Assembly (NCBI GenBank): GCA_964581175.1
Contig: CAZONI010000004.1
Span: 1 to 64,000, forward strand
Direction of reading: 5' to 3'
Length of the DNA stretch: 64,000 nt
DNA from: B46-G9 sp964581175
Lineage (GTDB): Bacteria; Desulfobacterota; DSM-4660; Desulfatiglandales; Desulfatiglandaceae
Shown: in pieces, positions 17,326-25,269 of the stretch
How the letters are laid out: every line of letters begins with the position of its first letter
Numbering within the stretch: the first letter of the stretch is position 1
Notes under the pieces: generated by a model
What the model was told of the DNA's origin: nothing
The model's input: the letters and a program-made list of their open reading frames with translations, nothing else
The model's database searches: none
Position numbers and translations under genes: made by a program

Positions 17326-17801
17326 ACAATGATTCCTATACGATTCTGTTCGTGGATGATGAAGAGAATATCATTGATGCACTGAAACGGCTGCTCAGAA
17401 AGGAAGAATATGGCGTACTCACCGCGATGAGTGGAGTTGAGGGCCTTCGAATACTTGAGAACAACCAAGTGAACGCTGTCATAAGCGATCAGAGAATGCC
17501 GGGAATGCTGGGCACTGAATTCCTGAAAAGGGCGAAGGAGATCTCCCCAGACGTCTTGACGGCGATTCTCACCGGATACGCTGATCTCGAAACCATGAAG
17601 GAAGGCCTCAATGGGGGACACATTTCCCGTTTTTTTCTGAAGCCTTGGAAACACGATGAATTGAAGCAAGGCATCAGACAGATGCTCTATGAATATGAAT
17701 GTACGCATGGGACCAGGGCGATTGAAAGGCGACTGATCAGCCGTATACTGGAATTGAAAATGAGGGATATCGCGCGTGCCAGGCAAGAAATACTGAAATA
17801 A
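17322..17801 (+). CDS. Single-domain response regulator with C-terminal helix
   Basis: 159 residues; its ATG overlaps the preceding stop (ATGA), so the two are translationally coupled. It is a receiver of the RpfG-like branch (TILFVDDEENIIDALKRLLR; phospho-Asp in AVISDQRMPGMLG; Thr/Lys positions ILTGYAD and FFLKPWKHDEL). An amphipathic tail of about 35 residues follows, containing TRAIERRLISRILELK, with no output domain. It probably works as a phosphate sink or by binding a partner. As the last gene of the cassette it may connect the kinase at 12194 with the HDOD and HD-GYP proteins. Confidence 0.88.
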   Translation: MNNDSYTILFVDDEENIIDALKRLLRKEEYGVLTAMSGVEGLRILENNQVNAVISDQRMPGMLGTEFLKRAKEISPDVLTAILTGYADLETMKEGLNGGHISRFFLKPWKHDELKQGIRQMLYEYECTHGTRAIERRLISRILELKMRDIARARQEILK

Positions 17802-18396
17802 CTGGAGAAAATGGAGAGCCCTAACTCCTGATCGGATGCCTCCCATATTATCCAGGGAGAGCTCCCTTTCCCCATTATCGGTGTGAATTCAGTACGAACC
17901 TTTATGTTGGTGCTTCCAAAACCCAAAGAGAGGGATCTTACGGATGATATTAATCAAGAATGAGGCTGTAATGAGAAATACGCAATCAAGACACTGGTAC
18001 CCGAGGTATGCTATAATCGCGGTGGCCGCTTTAGTCGGACTTATCCTTAGCTTCTCGGGATTCTTTCCGATCCGCACTGAGATTGTTTCACCTTCGTACA
18101 TCTGGTCAACGACCCTAGTGTCGCAGCCCTGGAACTACCATCTGGCCACAGCGCCCGAGACAACATAGCGGCAGCTAGACCAGGATCCCCTATCCCCCAA
18201 GCTAACGCAGGCTTACCGAAAGGACACCATAGGTCCTGTACAACCCTGTTAGCCGATTAGGTTCCCTTTGGTACTTGAGTAACATTAACCACTAGAAATT
18301 ACATCACTTTTCATTCTGCTTTTTTCAGAAACCCCCTGTGGGTGCTGCATACGGGGTGAATAATATCAATCAGTTAGCGAAACGTGCGTCTGAGTG
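17802..18396. other. Right-end island DNA without a convincing gene
   Basis: About 600 bases between the last receiver gene and the right gggtacaaa repeat. The only open frame of note is 17944-18168 on the plus strand (74 codons, one predicted membrane helix AIIAVAALVGLILSFSGFF); it has no clear ribosome site and is not recognised. This is where an integrase gene would normally be in a tRNA-integrated element, and none is present in any frame. It may be decayed sequence. Confidence 0.5.
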
Positions 18397-18417
18397 GGGT
18401 ACAAATAGGGTACAAAA
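18397..18417. repeat. Right copy of the gggtacaaa tandem motif
   Basis: Identical over 21 bases to 3980-4000, same orientation, about 66 bp inside the right att-like repeat. Possibly an integrase arm-binding site (inference). Confidence 0.55.
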
Positions 18418-18434
18418 ATACGGTTTCGGCGAAC

Positions 18435-18473
18435 AAAAATAGCAGGCTATATTGTTCATAACATGCTATTTTT
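18435..18473 (-). terminator. Hairpin downstream of tRNA-Pro
   Basis: Perfect 10-base arms (aaaaatagca at 18435-18444 and its complement at 18464-18473) around a 19-base loop, 11 bases beyond the tRNA-Pro 3' end on the minus strand. It has A/T-rich flanks on both strands, so it may terminate the tRNA transcript or, on the other strand, transcripts leaving the island. It lies inside the island, so insertion would have supplied the tRNA with a new 3' flank. Confidence 0.4.
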
Positions 18474-18483
18474 ATTATGCTTT

Positions 18484-18561
<78 letters not shown>

Positions 18562-18845
18562 TGAATGCTTAAAATAATTGTTTACGTCAATTCGCGCGGC
18601 AAAAGCAAGCAGAATTTAGGATCTTGCGAGCGGCCCGGCCCACGCGAGAGGCCGTTGTCCCTTTCCAGTCTACGGATAGGAGACCCCTCCCGCCACCCCT
18701 TCTCTTACCGCATCAAGCGCGTTCCGTCATGAAAGACCGGCAGGAGACAGGGCCGCCCAAACCCTCCATCTAATTCATTTTAGCATAAAGGGTCTCACCG
18801 GGTGATCTGGCGAAATTCCCGATCACCAGGAGGGGATGCTTTGTG

Positions 18846-18862
18846 TTGACTTTGCTAGTCAA
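18846..18862. promoter_or_regulatory. Inverted repeat upstream of folE2
   Basis: TTGACT and AGTCAA arms with a five-base spacer lie about 45 bases before the folE2 start. The left arm could act as a -35 element, with a weak TAGGGA 17 bases downstream, so a repressor site overlapping the promoter is possible. The remaining sequence between 18562 and 18904 shows no gene or RNA that I recognise. Confidence 0.3.
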
Positions 18863-18904
18863 ATAGGGTAGGGAGCTTATTAATTATTTGAGCAGGGCAC
18901 ACTT

Positions 18905-19675
18905 ATGGAAGACATACAAAACATTAGAGATACCAGGAATATAGACATTGACCAAGTGGGCGTGAAGGGAATCAGGTATCCTATCACGGTGCTGGATAAG
19001 GACATGGGGAAACAGCAGACCGTCGCCAAGATCAACATGTACGTGAACCTGCCCCGTTATTACAAAGGCACCCATATGAGCCGCTTTGTCGAGATCCTGA
19101 ACGAACACAGCGGACGCATCTCGCTCCAGAATTTCTCGGAAATCCTGGAAGAGGTGAAAAACCGGCTCAGCGCTAAAAGCGCCCACATGGAAATCACGTT
19201 TCCCTATTTCATAAAGAAGGCCGCACCGGTGAGCGGTGTCGAAGGGCTCATGGAATACCAGTGCACCTTCAAGGGTTCCCTGAACCACGGGATGGACCTG
19301 CTTGTCATTATCCGCGTCCCCATCTCCACCCTGTGTCCGTGTTCCAAGGAGATCAGCCAATACGGCGCCCACAACCAGCGGGGTGAAGTCCGCCTCCAGG
19401 TGCGCTTCAAAAAATTTGTCTGGATTGAAGACCTGGTCAAACTGGTGGAGAAATCAGCCTCAACGGACGTGTTTTCAGTGCTCAAAAGGGAAGACGAAAA
19501 ATTCGTTACTGAAAAGGCCTACGACAACCCGAAATTCGTGGAGGATATTGTCCGGGACATCGCACTCAAGCTGAACGGCGATGCCAATATCACCTGGTTT
19601 GCCGTTGAGTCGGAAAATTTCGAGTCCATCCACAACCACAGTGCGTATGCGTATGTTGAGAAGCACAAGGCCTGA
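18905..19675 (+). CDS. folE2: GTP cyclohydrolase FolE2 (type IB)
   Basis: 256 residues, the normal size. FolE2 converts GTP to 7,8-dihydroneopterin triphosphate, the first step of tetrahydrofolate (and often queuosine) synthesis, and is not homologous in sequence to FolE. Family signatures are visible: IDIDQVGVKGIRYPI near the start, the MSRFVEIL segment, and the metal-site region STLCPCSKEISQYGAHNQRG with Cys144 followed by CPCSKEIS. FolE2 enzymes can use several metals and often replace FolE when zinc is scarce. The start ATG has only a weak AGGG site. It is followed after 87 bases by an AICAR transformylase that uses a folate cofactor, a sensible functional neighbour. Confidence 0.95.
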   Translation: MEDIQNIRDTRNIDIDQVGVKGIRYPITVLDKDMGKQQTVAKINMYVNLPRYYKGTHMSRFVEILNEHSGRISLQNFSEILEEVKNRLSAKSAHMEITFPYFIKKAAPVSGVEGLMEYQCTFKGSLNHGMDLLVIIRVPISTLCPCSKEISQYGAHNQRGEVRLQVRFKKFVWIEDLVKLVEKSASTDVFSVLKREDEKFVTEKAYDNPKFVEDIVRDIALKLNGDANITWFAVESENFESIHNHSAYAYVEKHKA

Positions 19676-19762
19676 GAGGCGTTGGGCCCGTTTGACCGGT
19701 TTGGAAAGGGCCGGAAAACCCGCACGAAACAGCATACAACAAGCGAAGAACGGAGAAAGCCC

Positions 19763-21058
19763 ATGAGCGAAGACCTCAAGAAAGCATACCGGACGGTGAT
19801 GGATGATCACTTTCCCGAATCCATGAGCATCCGTTTCGGGGACCAGACGCTCGTCTACCGGAAGCGCACCTGGAAGATCCGGGATGAAAAGACCGGGGAC
19901 GTCATAGAGAAGGGGCTCCGGTACGGAGAAAATCCCGGACAGGAGGCCGCCCTCTATGAACTGGTGAACGGGAACCTGGCGCTGGGAGATTGCCGTTTCA
20001 TCGAGCCCGGCCTGGGTTTGGTGTCGGCCATCACCGAAGAGGACATGATCAGGAGCGGGAAACACCCCGGCAAGACCAACCTGACGGACGTGGACAATGC
20101 CCTCAACATCATGAAATACCTCACCGCAGGGCCCGCCTCCGTCATTGTGAAGCACAACAACCCCTGCGGCGCGGCCTACGGGACCACCCTTTCCGACGCC
20201 TATGACCGGGCGAATATGGCTGACCGTATCGCTGCCTTCGGCGGATGTGCACTCTTCAACCGCCCGGTGGATCTTCCCACTGCGGAAATGGTCACGGAGA
20301 ACTACCTCGAGGTGGTGGCGGCCCCGGATTTCGAGGACGGAACCGTCGAACGGCTCGCCGCGAGGGCCAACCTGCGTATCATCCGCATCGCCCGCATGGA
20401 TCGTCTCGCCGGGTATCGGTCAACACGCTTCGTGGATTTCAAGTCGTTGATCGACGGTGGGATTATAGTCCAGCAGTCCCCCCTGAACGCCATCGCATCG
20501 GCAGATGATTTCAAGCCGGCTACCTGCGAATACAAGGACAGGACCTACACCATCGAAAGGGCACCGACGAAGGAAGAATATGCCGACATGCTCTTCGGGT
20601 GGCAGGTGGAGCAGGGCATCACCTCCAATTCGGTCATCTATGTCAAGAACGGCGTAACCGTGGGAATCGGGACCGGCGAGCAGGACCGGGTGGGTGTGGC
20701 CGAGATCGCCATCTTCAAGGCGCACACCAAGTACGCCGACGCCCTCTGTTTCAGGAGACATGGCCGTTCCTACAAGGAACTGGAGCTGATGGTCGGAAAA
20801 GGCGAAAAAGACCGCTCACTCCTCCAGGAAATCGACCGGGATACGAAGGAAGCGAAGGGCGGTCTGGCGCGCGCAACGATGGTTTCCGATGCCTTCTTCC
20901 CGTTCAGGGACGGCGTGGACGTGGCCATCCGTGAAGGGATCCGGGCCATTGTCCAGCCCGGCGGATCGCTGCGGGATTACGAGGCCATCGAGGCCTGCAA
21001 CGAGGCCGATCCGCAGGTCACCATGGTATTCACGGGCCAGCGGGCCTTCAAGCATTAG
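19763..21058 (+). CDS. Stand-alone AICAR transformylase (C-terminal domain of PurH)
   Basis: 431 residues from the ATG at 19763; frame upstream to 19682 has no good start. The enzyme transfers a formyl group from 10-formyl-tetrahydrofolate to AICAR in purine synthesis. The sequence contains the PurH C-terminal hallmarks: LRYGENPGQEAALY, ASVIVKHNNPCGAAYG, RIAAFGGCALFNRPVD, and near the end SDAFFPFRDGVDVAIREGIR followed by AIVQPGGSLRDYE and VMVFTGQRAFKH-like residues. The N-terminal IMP cyclohydrolase domain of bifunctional PurH is completely absent, so IMP ring closure must be done by another protein. Loops between the motifs differ from standard PurH, as in other one-domain versions. The downstream gap of 90 bases separates it from the molybdenum-storage homologue. 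Confidence 0.88.
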   Translation: MSEDLKKAYRTVMDDHFPESMSIRFGDQTLVYRKRTWKIRDEKTGDVIEKGLRYGENPGQEAALYELVNGNLALGDCRFIEPGLGLVSAITEEDMIRSGKHPGKTNLTDVDNALNIMKYLTAGPASVIVKHNNPCGAAYGTTLSDAYDRANMADRIAAFGGCALFNRPVDLPTAEMVTENYLEVVAAPDFEDGTVERLAARANLRIIRIARMDRLAGYRSTRFVDFKSLIDGGIIVQQSPLNAIASADDFKPATCEYKDRTYTIERAPTKEEYADMLFGWQVEQGITSNSVIYVKNGVTVGIGTGEQDRVGVAEIAIFKAHTKYADALCFRRHGRSYKELELMVGKGEKDRSLLQEIDRDTKEAKGGLARATMVSDAFFPFRDGVDVAIREGIRAIVQPGGSLRDYEAIEACNEADPQVTMVFTGQRAFKH

Positions 21059-21148
21059 CCGCGCATCGTGCGGGGGTCATGGGGTGGGAGACTTTCCCGT
21101 GGAATCCCGATGCACTTCCACCTGCAGTCTTGAAAGGTAAAAGGACGC

Positions 21149-22009
21149 ATGCCGAAATTGATCAAAGAAAAAGGTGAAAAGGGAAGACTTCACATCCAGA
21201 CGCCCCTGATGGGAGAGTCGTTGGTCAGCAAAGAGTTTCTGAAAAGAACAGAGGCCAGGGAATACTTCCGGATGCAGCCCGAGATAAATGTGCTCAAGAT
21301 CGGGGGGCAGAGCATCATCGATCGCGGAGCCGAAGCCGTTCTCCCCATCCTGGACGTACTCATCGAGGCAAAAGAGAAGTACAAGATCATCCTGATGACC
21401 GGCGGCGGCACCCGGGCCAGGCATGCGTACAGCATCGGAATCGATCTGGGAATGCCTACCGGCGTTCTTTCCAAGTTGGGGGACAAGGTCTCCTGGCAGA
21501 ATGCGGAGATGTTGAGCGTACTGCTGGCGAAACATGGGGGCGTGAAAATCGGTCACGGGGACAACCTGGAGCAGTTAACAATGTTCTGCCGGCTCGGGTA
21601 TCTCCCCATAACCTATGGAATTCCCCCCTACGGCTACTTTGAGCATCCCGCGGAAGTGGGATCGATTCCTCCGCACCGCACGGATTGCGGGGCGTTTCTC
21701 CTGGCCGAGAATATCGGTGCCCGGTCGCTCATTTTTCTGAAAGACGAAAAAGGCCTTTTTGACCGCGACCCCAAGAAAGTGAACAGGGAAGACAGGAAAA
21801 CCATGAAATTCTACGGCAGGATTTCTGCCAAGGAACTTCTGGACCTGGAGCTGGACGATCTGATCATAGAACGTCCTATTCTCACGTTTCTCCAGAGGGC
21901 CAAGTGTCTGAAGGAACTTCAGATTATCGATGCCCTTCGGCATCCTGAGCATATCCTTGCGGCCCTCGATGGAGAACACGTGGGAACAATCATTTATAGG
22001 GAGCCGTGA
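21149..22009 (+). CDS. Molybdenum storage protein-like amino-acid-kinase-fold protein
   Basis: 286 residues. The fold is that of amino-acid/UMP kinases: EINVLKIGGQSIIDRGAEAV, then ILMTGGGTRARHAYSIGIDL, with the nucleotide-site region PPHRTDCGAFLLAENIGA and the DEKGLFDRDPKK loop, ending with GEHVGTIIY. These match the alpha and beta subunits of the Azotobacter molybdenum/tungsten storage protein better than UMP kinase, by my recollection of that family: GGRSIMDRGADA, RARHVFSVGLDLG and the final GEHVGTLI are the same motifs. That protein stores polyoxomolybdate clusters using ATP. Here only one gene is present, so a homo-oligomer is implied. The neighbouring MOT1 permease supports a molybdenum role. 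Misannotation as uridylate kinase is likely. Confidence 0.75.
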   Translation: MPKLIKEKGEKGRLHIQTPLMGESLVSKEFLKRTEAREYFRMQPEINVLKIGGQSIIDRGAEAVLPILDVLIEAKEKYKIILMTGGGTRARHAYSIGIDLGMPTGVLSKLGDKVSWQNAEMLSVLLAKHGGVKIGHGDNLEQLTMFCRLGYLPITYGIPPYGYFEHPAEVGSIPPHRTDCGAFLLAENIGARSLIFLKDEKGLFDRDPKKVNREDRKTMKFYGRISAKELLDLELDDLIIERPILTFLQRAKCLKELQIIDALRHPEHILAALDGEHVGTIIYREP

Positions 22010-22052
22010 CGGAAATCCTGGTAGTGATACGGGCCTGCCGGGAAAATTCGGC

Positions 22053-22256
22053 CTACTTGGATTCTTTCTTTTTTTCGGCCTTGAAGTAGACCACTTCGGC
22101 CCCGACCGCCTCGGCCAGTTGATCCAACTCCTTCTTGCGCATGTGATGAACATGGATCTTGAGATCACCGCCGCTGACCGCGACCACCCGGAAGCGAGGC
22201 TTTTTTTCTCCCTTCTCAATTTTTCGCCTTTCACGCACAAAGATCTTGGATGCCAT
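22053..22256 (-). CDS. Small conserved-looking hypothetical protein
   Basis: 67 residues with a perfect AAGGAGG site before the ATG on the minus strand. The product is very basic at its start (MASKIFVRERRKIEKGEKKP), has a central FRVVAVSGGDLKIHVHHMRK segment and a second charged part EELDQL-like followed by VYFKAEKKKE. No membrane segment or known domain is recognised. The strong start and the normal codon use make it a likely real gene. It is convergent with the molybdenum-storage homologue and divergent from padR, sharing that promoter region. Confidence 0.7.
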   Translation of the reverse strand: MASKIFVRERRKIEKGEKKPRFRVVAVSGGDLKIHVHHMRKKELDQLAEAVGAEVVYFKAEKKKESK

Positions 22257-22324
22257 GGTGCCTCCTTATTTCATAGATTCTCTGGTAAAATAATAAGATT
22301 CGTGATAGCATACACGGGAAGATG

Positions 22325-22345
22325 ATATATCCGCTAAGGATATAT
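22325..22345. promoter_or_regulatory. Palindromic operator candidate at the padR start
   Basis: Perfect 8-base arms, atatatcc and ggatatat, with spacer gctaa. The right arm overlaps the first ATG of padR (22344). PadR regulators bind short AT-rich palindromes and commonly repress their own operon, so this is a good candidate for the PadR binding site controlling padR and the molybdate permease. It also sits in the region between divergent genes. Confidence 0.5.
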
Positions 22346-22727
22346 GTCAATAAATAATATGTCTGGATCAAGAGAAAAAATATCCCATCCGCCCCAGGGA
22401 AGAGCGGAGCGTTACGTCCAGCCGTCCATTCTGCTGGGCTTGCTTCGCAAGGAGTCCTATGGATATGAACTTATCCAGAATATTCAGAAGTTCGGGTTTG
22501 TCGAAGGCAATGCCCCTCCTGGAATGATCTATCGTCACCTGCGCCAGCTGGAACAGGACGGCCTTGTTCTTTCCAAGTGGGAAACTGAGGGCTCGGGGCC
22601 GGCGAAAAGGGTGTACACGCTGACAGAAGAGGGGAAGGAGCTGCTCGCCGTCTGGATCGATTACCTGAGAAAACAGGCCAAGAACCTCGACGCTTTCATC
22701 GGCTATTACGAATCGTTGGAGAAATAG
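22344..22727 (+). CDS. PadR-family transcriptional regulator
   Basis: 127 residues; a second ATG at 22359 is possible because the palindrome overlaps the first. It has the winged helix of PadR proteins: QPSILLGLLRKESYGYELIQ, then APPGMIYRHLRQLEQDGLVL and the wing SKWETEGSGPAKRVYTLTEE, and a C-terminal dimerisation helix. The effector is unknown. The MOT1 permease starts 14 bases after it, so the two are almost certainly one transcript, which suggests that it responds to molybdate or the need for it. Confidence 0.9.
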   Translation: MSINNMSGSREKISHPPQGRAERYVQPSILLGLLRKESYGYELIQNIQKFGFVEGNAPPGMIYRHLRQLEQDGLVLSKWETEGSGPAKRVYTLTEEGKELLAVWIDYLRKQAKNLDAFIGYYESLEK

Positions 22728-22741
22728 GTCAGGCGGTCCCT

Positions 22742-23941
22742 ATGAGCAGGCATTTGCAGTTCAACCGTATGGAACTTGCCGGATCCCTGGGCGATTTTGG
22801 AACCATACTGCCCCTGGCCCTGGGAATGATCATCATCAACGGACTGGATCCCCTGTCCCTCTTCTTTTGCGTCGGCGTCTTTTATGTCTTTTCCGGACTC
22901 TATTTCGGAGTGACCGCGCCGGTCGAACCGATGAAAGTCATCGGCGCCTACGCGGTCGCCACAGGGATCAGCGCCTCTCTGCTCTACGCCTCCAGCGCGC
23001 TCATAAGCGTTTCCCTGCTCCTGATCGGGGGCACGGGGGCGATTACGTTCCTGGGCCGTTATGTCCCCAAGCCGGTGATCCGCGGCGTTCAGCTTTCCAC
23101 CGGCATCCTGCTCGTGTCTCAGGGCGTCAAACTCATGCTCGGAACGTCCAAGTTCCAGCTCATGAAGAAGGCGGCAGAACCTTACCTGGCCGTACAGAGC
23201 GTGGGCCCCATCCCTATAGGCATTTTGATCGGCGTCGTCCTCGCCGCGCTCACCCTTCTGCTGCTTGAAAACAGGAGATTTCCCGCCGCCCTGGCCATCG
23301 CGCTGCTCGGTCTCGCCACGGGTCTCCTGCTTGGAACTCATGAAGGGCTGGACGAGCTCAGGATCGGCCTCAATTTGCCGGAGTTTCTTCCCAAGGGAAT
23401 CCCCTCCCTCGCCGACTTTGCCGGTGCGTTAGTGATCCTGGTCCTCCCCCAGATACCCATGACCTTCGGAAACGCCGTCATCGCAAATGCCGACCTCTCG
23501 CATGAGTATTTCGGGGAGACCGCGAAAAGGGTAACCTACTCCAGGCTCTGCATCAGTATGGCCGTGGCCAATTTCCTGAGTTTCATGCTGGGCGGCATGC
23601 CCATGTGCCACGGGGCAGGTGGACTGGCTTCCCGGTATCGTTTCGGCGCGCGCACCGCGGGCTCCAATATCCTGAGCGGCATCATTTTTCTGGGACTCGC
23701 TGTGCTGCTCGGCCGGAGTTCCCTGTCCGTCCTGTATTTTCTTCCCATGTCGGTTCTGGGTGTGCTGCTCGTTTTTGCGGGAAGCCAGCTCGCCCTGACC
23801 CTGCTCGACATGAAGACCAGGAAGGATCTGTTCATCCCGCTCATAATTGTCGGCATAACCCTGGCTTCCAATCTTGCCGTTGGATTCGTGACCGGAATCG
23901 CCCTGGCGTATGCCCTGAAGTCAGAGAGACTATCCGTCTAG
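22742..23941 (+). CDS. MOT1-family molybdate/sulfate permease
   Basis: 399 residues with about 10-11 hydrophobic helices throughout. The signature motifs of the MOT1 branch of the sulfate-permease superfamily are present: ELAGSLGDFGTILPLALGM near the N-terminus, and MPMCHGAGGLASRYRFGART in the second half. No STAS domain follows, as expected for MOT1. Members import molybdate with high affinity in plants and algae; bacterial members are less studied and some may carry sulfate. Placement with a molybdenum-storage homologue and a PadR regulator supports molybdate or tungstate transport. It lies in the inner membrane. Confidence 0.85.
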   Translation: MSRHLQFNRMELAGSLGDFGTILPLALGMIIINGLDPLSLFFCVGVFYVFSGLYFGVTAPVEPMKVIGAYAVATGISASLLYASSALISVSLLLIGGTGAITFLGRYVPKPVIRGVQLSTGILLVSQGVKLMLGTSKFQLMKKAAEPYLAVQSVGPIPIGILIGVVLAALTLLLLENRRFPAALAIALLGLATGLLLGTHEGLDELRIGLNLPEFLPKGIPSLADFAGALVILVLPQIPMTFGNAVIANADLSHEYFGETAKRVTYSRLCISMAVANFLSFMLGGMPMCHGAGGLASRYRFGARTAGSNILSGIIFLGLAVLLGRSSLSVLYFLPMSVLGVLLVFAGSQLALTLLDMKTRKDLFIPLIIVGITLASNLAVGFVTGIALAYALKSERLSV

Positions 23942-24134
23942 CCACGCAGGAGATGTTCAAGGCAGGATATCTGTTTTCCTCTTGCAAAAGATTCCGCTGG
24001 CTGGGCATAATGGAGGAACGCTCTCAAATCTTCTTGTGTGCAGCCCGGACCCGGACCTCTCTCGCTGCAGTTGATACCCGGAGTCCCGTTCTTTTGAACA
24101 GGAGCAAAACCGTAAGGTCAGAAAGGAGAGGACC

Positions 24135-24599
24135 ATGGCCTTAAGAAAAATCCTGGTGCCTTTCAATTTTTCCATACAGGATGAAAAGACCCTTCATTTC
24201 CTGATACGGAGCTTCGCCGAGGACAGCCTGGCCCGAATTACGCTTTTCCACGTGTATACTACGCTGTCGGACATGGATGCCTATTCAAATCCCGCCTTGA
24301 TCCGATTGCGGAGTACCGTTGCGGCATTTGCAACAGAACTCCCCGAGAAGAAAAGGACTTTCGAGCAGATCAGGGCCGACCTCATTGAGAACGGTTTTTC
24401 AGAGGACCGGGTCGAATATGAACTTAAGGCCCAGCAGTGCAGCATCGGAGAAGAAATCGTGGCCAAGGTCCTCGAGGGCGGCTTTGACACGATCGTGCTG
24501 GGGTACAGACCCGGATGGATTTCCCGCGCTTTCACCCGAAGTGTCCACGAAAAAGTCCTGGGGGCCCTGAGGAACAAGATCATCACCATTGTGACCTGA
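24135..24599 (+). CDS. Universal stress protein-like
   Basis: 154 residues with AAAGGAG before the ATG. It shows the Usp fold pattern: KILVPFNFSIQDEKTLHFL, ITLFHVYTT, and the C-terminal FDTIVLGYRPGWISRAFTRS where the ATP-binding Gly-x2-Gly-x9-Gly-S/T motif is expected. The motif is imperfect here (GYRPGWISRAFTRSVHEKVL), so nucleotide binding is doubtful. It starts a group with a GAF protein and an ArsA-like ATPase, with about 57-58 bases between genes. Confidence 0.75.
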   Translation: MALRKILVPFNFSIQDEKTLHFLIRSFAEDSLARITLFHVYTTLSDMDAYSNPALIRLRSTVAAFATELPEKKRTFEQIRADLIENGFSEDRVEYELKAQQCSIGEEIVAKVLEGGFDTIVLGYRPGWISRAFTRSVHEKVLGALRNKIITIVT

Positions 24600-24656
24600 A
24601 AAACGAAAGGTCGATTCTGACTGCGGGCACAAGACCTTAATAACAGGGAGCACAAC

Positions 24657-25211
24657 ATGAACGGCAAAGACAAGATCGATATTGACACTTTCAAGATTGT
24701 TACCCAGTCCATAGCCGAATCACACGATCTCGAATCCATGGGCGATCATCTGAGCCGTCTCCTGGTCGCAGCGCTGGGAATAAAGGGCTGTATCCTCTAC
24801 CTGCGGAGCCGGGATACGAATGAACTGCAGGTCCTGGCGGCCTTCGGTCCGAGCCTGCAATACCTGACAAAGGGTCCGGTCCTCGCCGACAGGAGCATCG
24901 CGCGCAGCCTGGAGGGAGAGCCGGTGATCATCAGGGATACTGCAGAGGAGTCGGAGGAACTCCAGTACCCCCTGCAGGCAAAGAAAGAAGGGATCGGGGC
25001 GATCCTTTCGATCCCCGTCATGTTCTCCGGGGAGGTCGTGGGGCTCCTCAGGCTCTATCATGGAGAGAGGTGGGACGTCTCCAAGAATGACGTGAACACG
25101 CTCCTGATCCTGGCCGAAATAATCGGGCTGGCCTTGAGGTACACGAGTCTCCTCAAGGCTGCCACGGCCTTCAGCAGGGTCCTCAAGGACCTCCCGGTAG
25201 ACCTGGATTGA
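24657..25211 (+). CDS. GAF-domain protein
   Basis: 184 residues, essentially one GAF domain (about 25-165): LESMGDHLSRLLVAALGIKG, LQVLAAFGPS, and IGAILSIPVMFSGEVVGLLR followed by LYHGERWDVSKNDVNTLLIL. GAF domains bind small ligands such as cyclic nucleotides, haem or iron. There is no enzymatic or DNA-binding part, so it should act through a partner. It precedes the ArsA-like ATPase gene by 58 bases. Confidence 0.85.
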   Translation: MNGKDKIDIDTFKIVTQSIAESHDLESMGDHLSRLLVAALGIKGCILYLRSRDTNELQVLAAFGPSLQYLTKGPVLADRSIARSLEGEPVIIRDTAEESEELQYPLQAKKEGIGAILSIPVMFSGEVVGLLRLYHGERWDVSKNDVNTLLILAEIIGLALRYTSLLKAATAFSRVLKDLPVDLD

Positions 25212-25269
25212 GAAAGCGTATCTTTAAAGAATCAGGGCGTTCCCTGGAATGGGGGACCGGGAGGACAGG

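Noticed and set aside
17855..17866. Palindrome gggagagctccc after the last receiver gene, considered as a terminator
   Set aside because: The loop would be only two bases and there is no clear T tract; too weak to call.
17944..18168. 74-codon frame with one membrane helix near the island end
   Set aside because: No ribosome site or recognisable family; kept only as a remark in the region entry.
21149..22009. Annotation as uridylate kinase (pyrH)
   Set aside because: The fold is shared, but the RARHAYSIGIDL stretch, the PPHRTDCGAF region and the C-terminal GEHVGTII fit molybdenum-storage subunits better, and no ribosome-recycling or elongation factor genes are adjacent as for pyrH.
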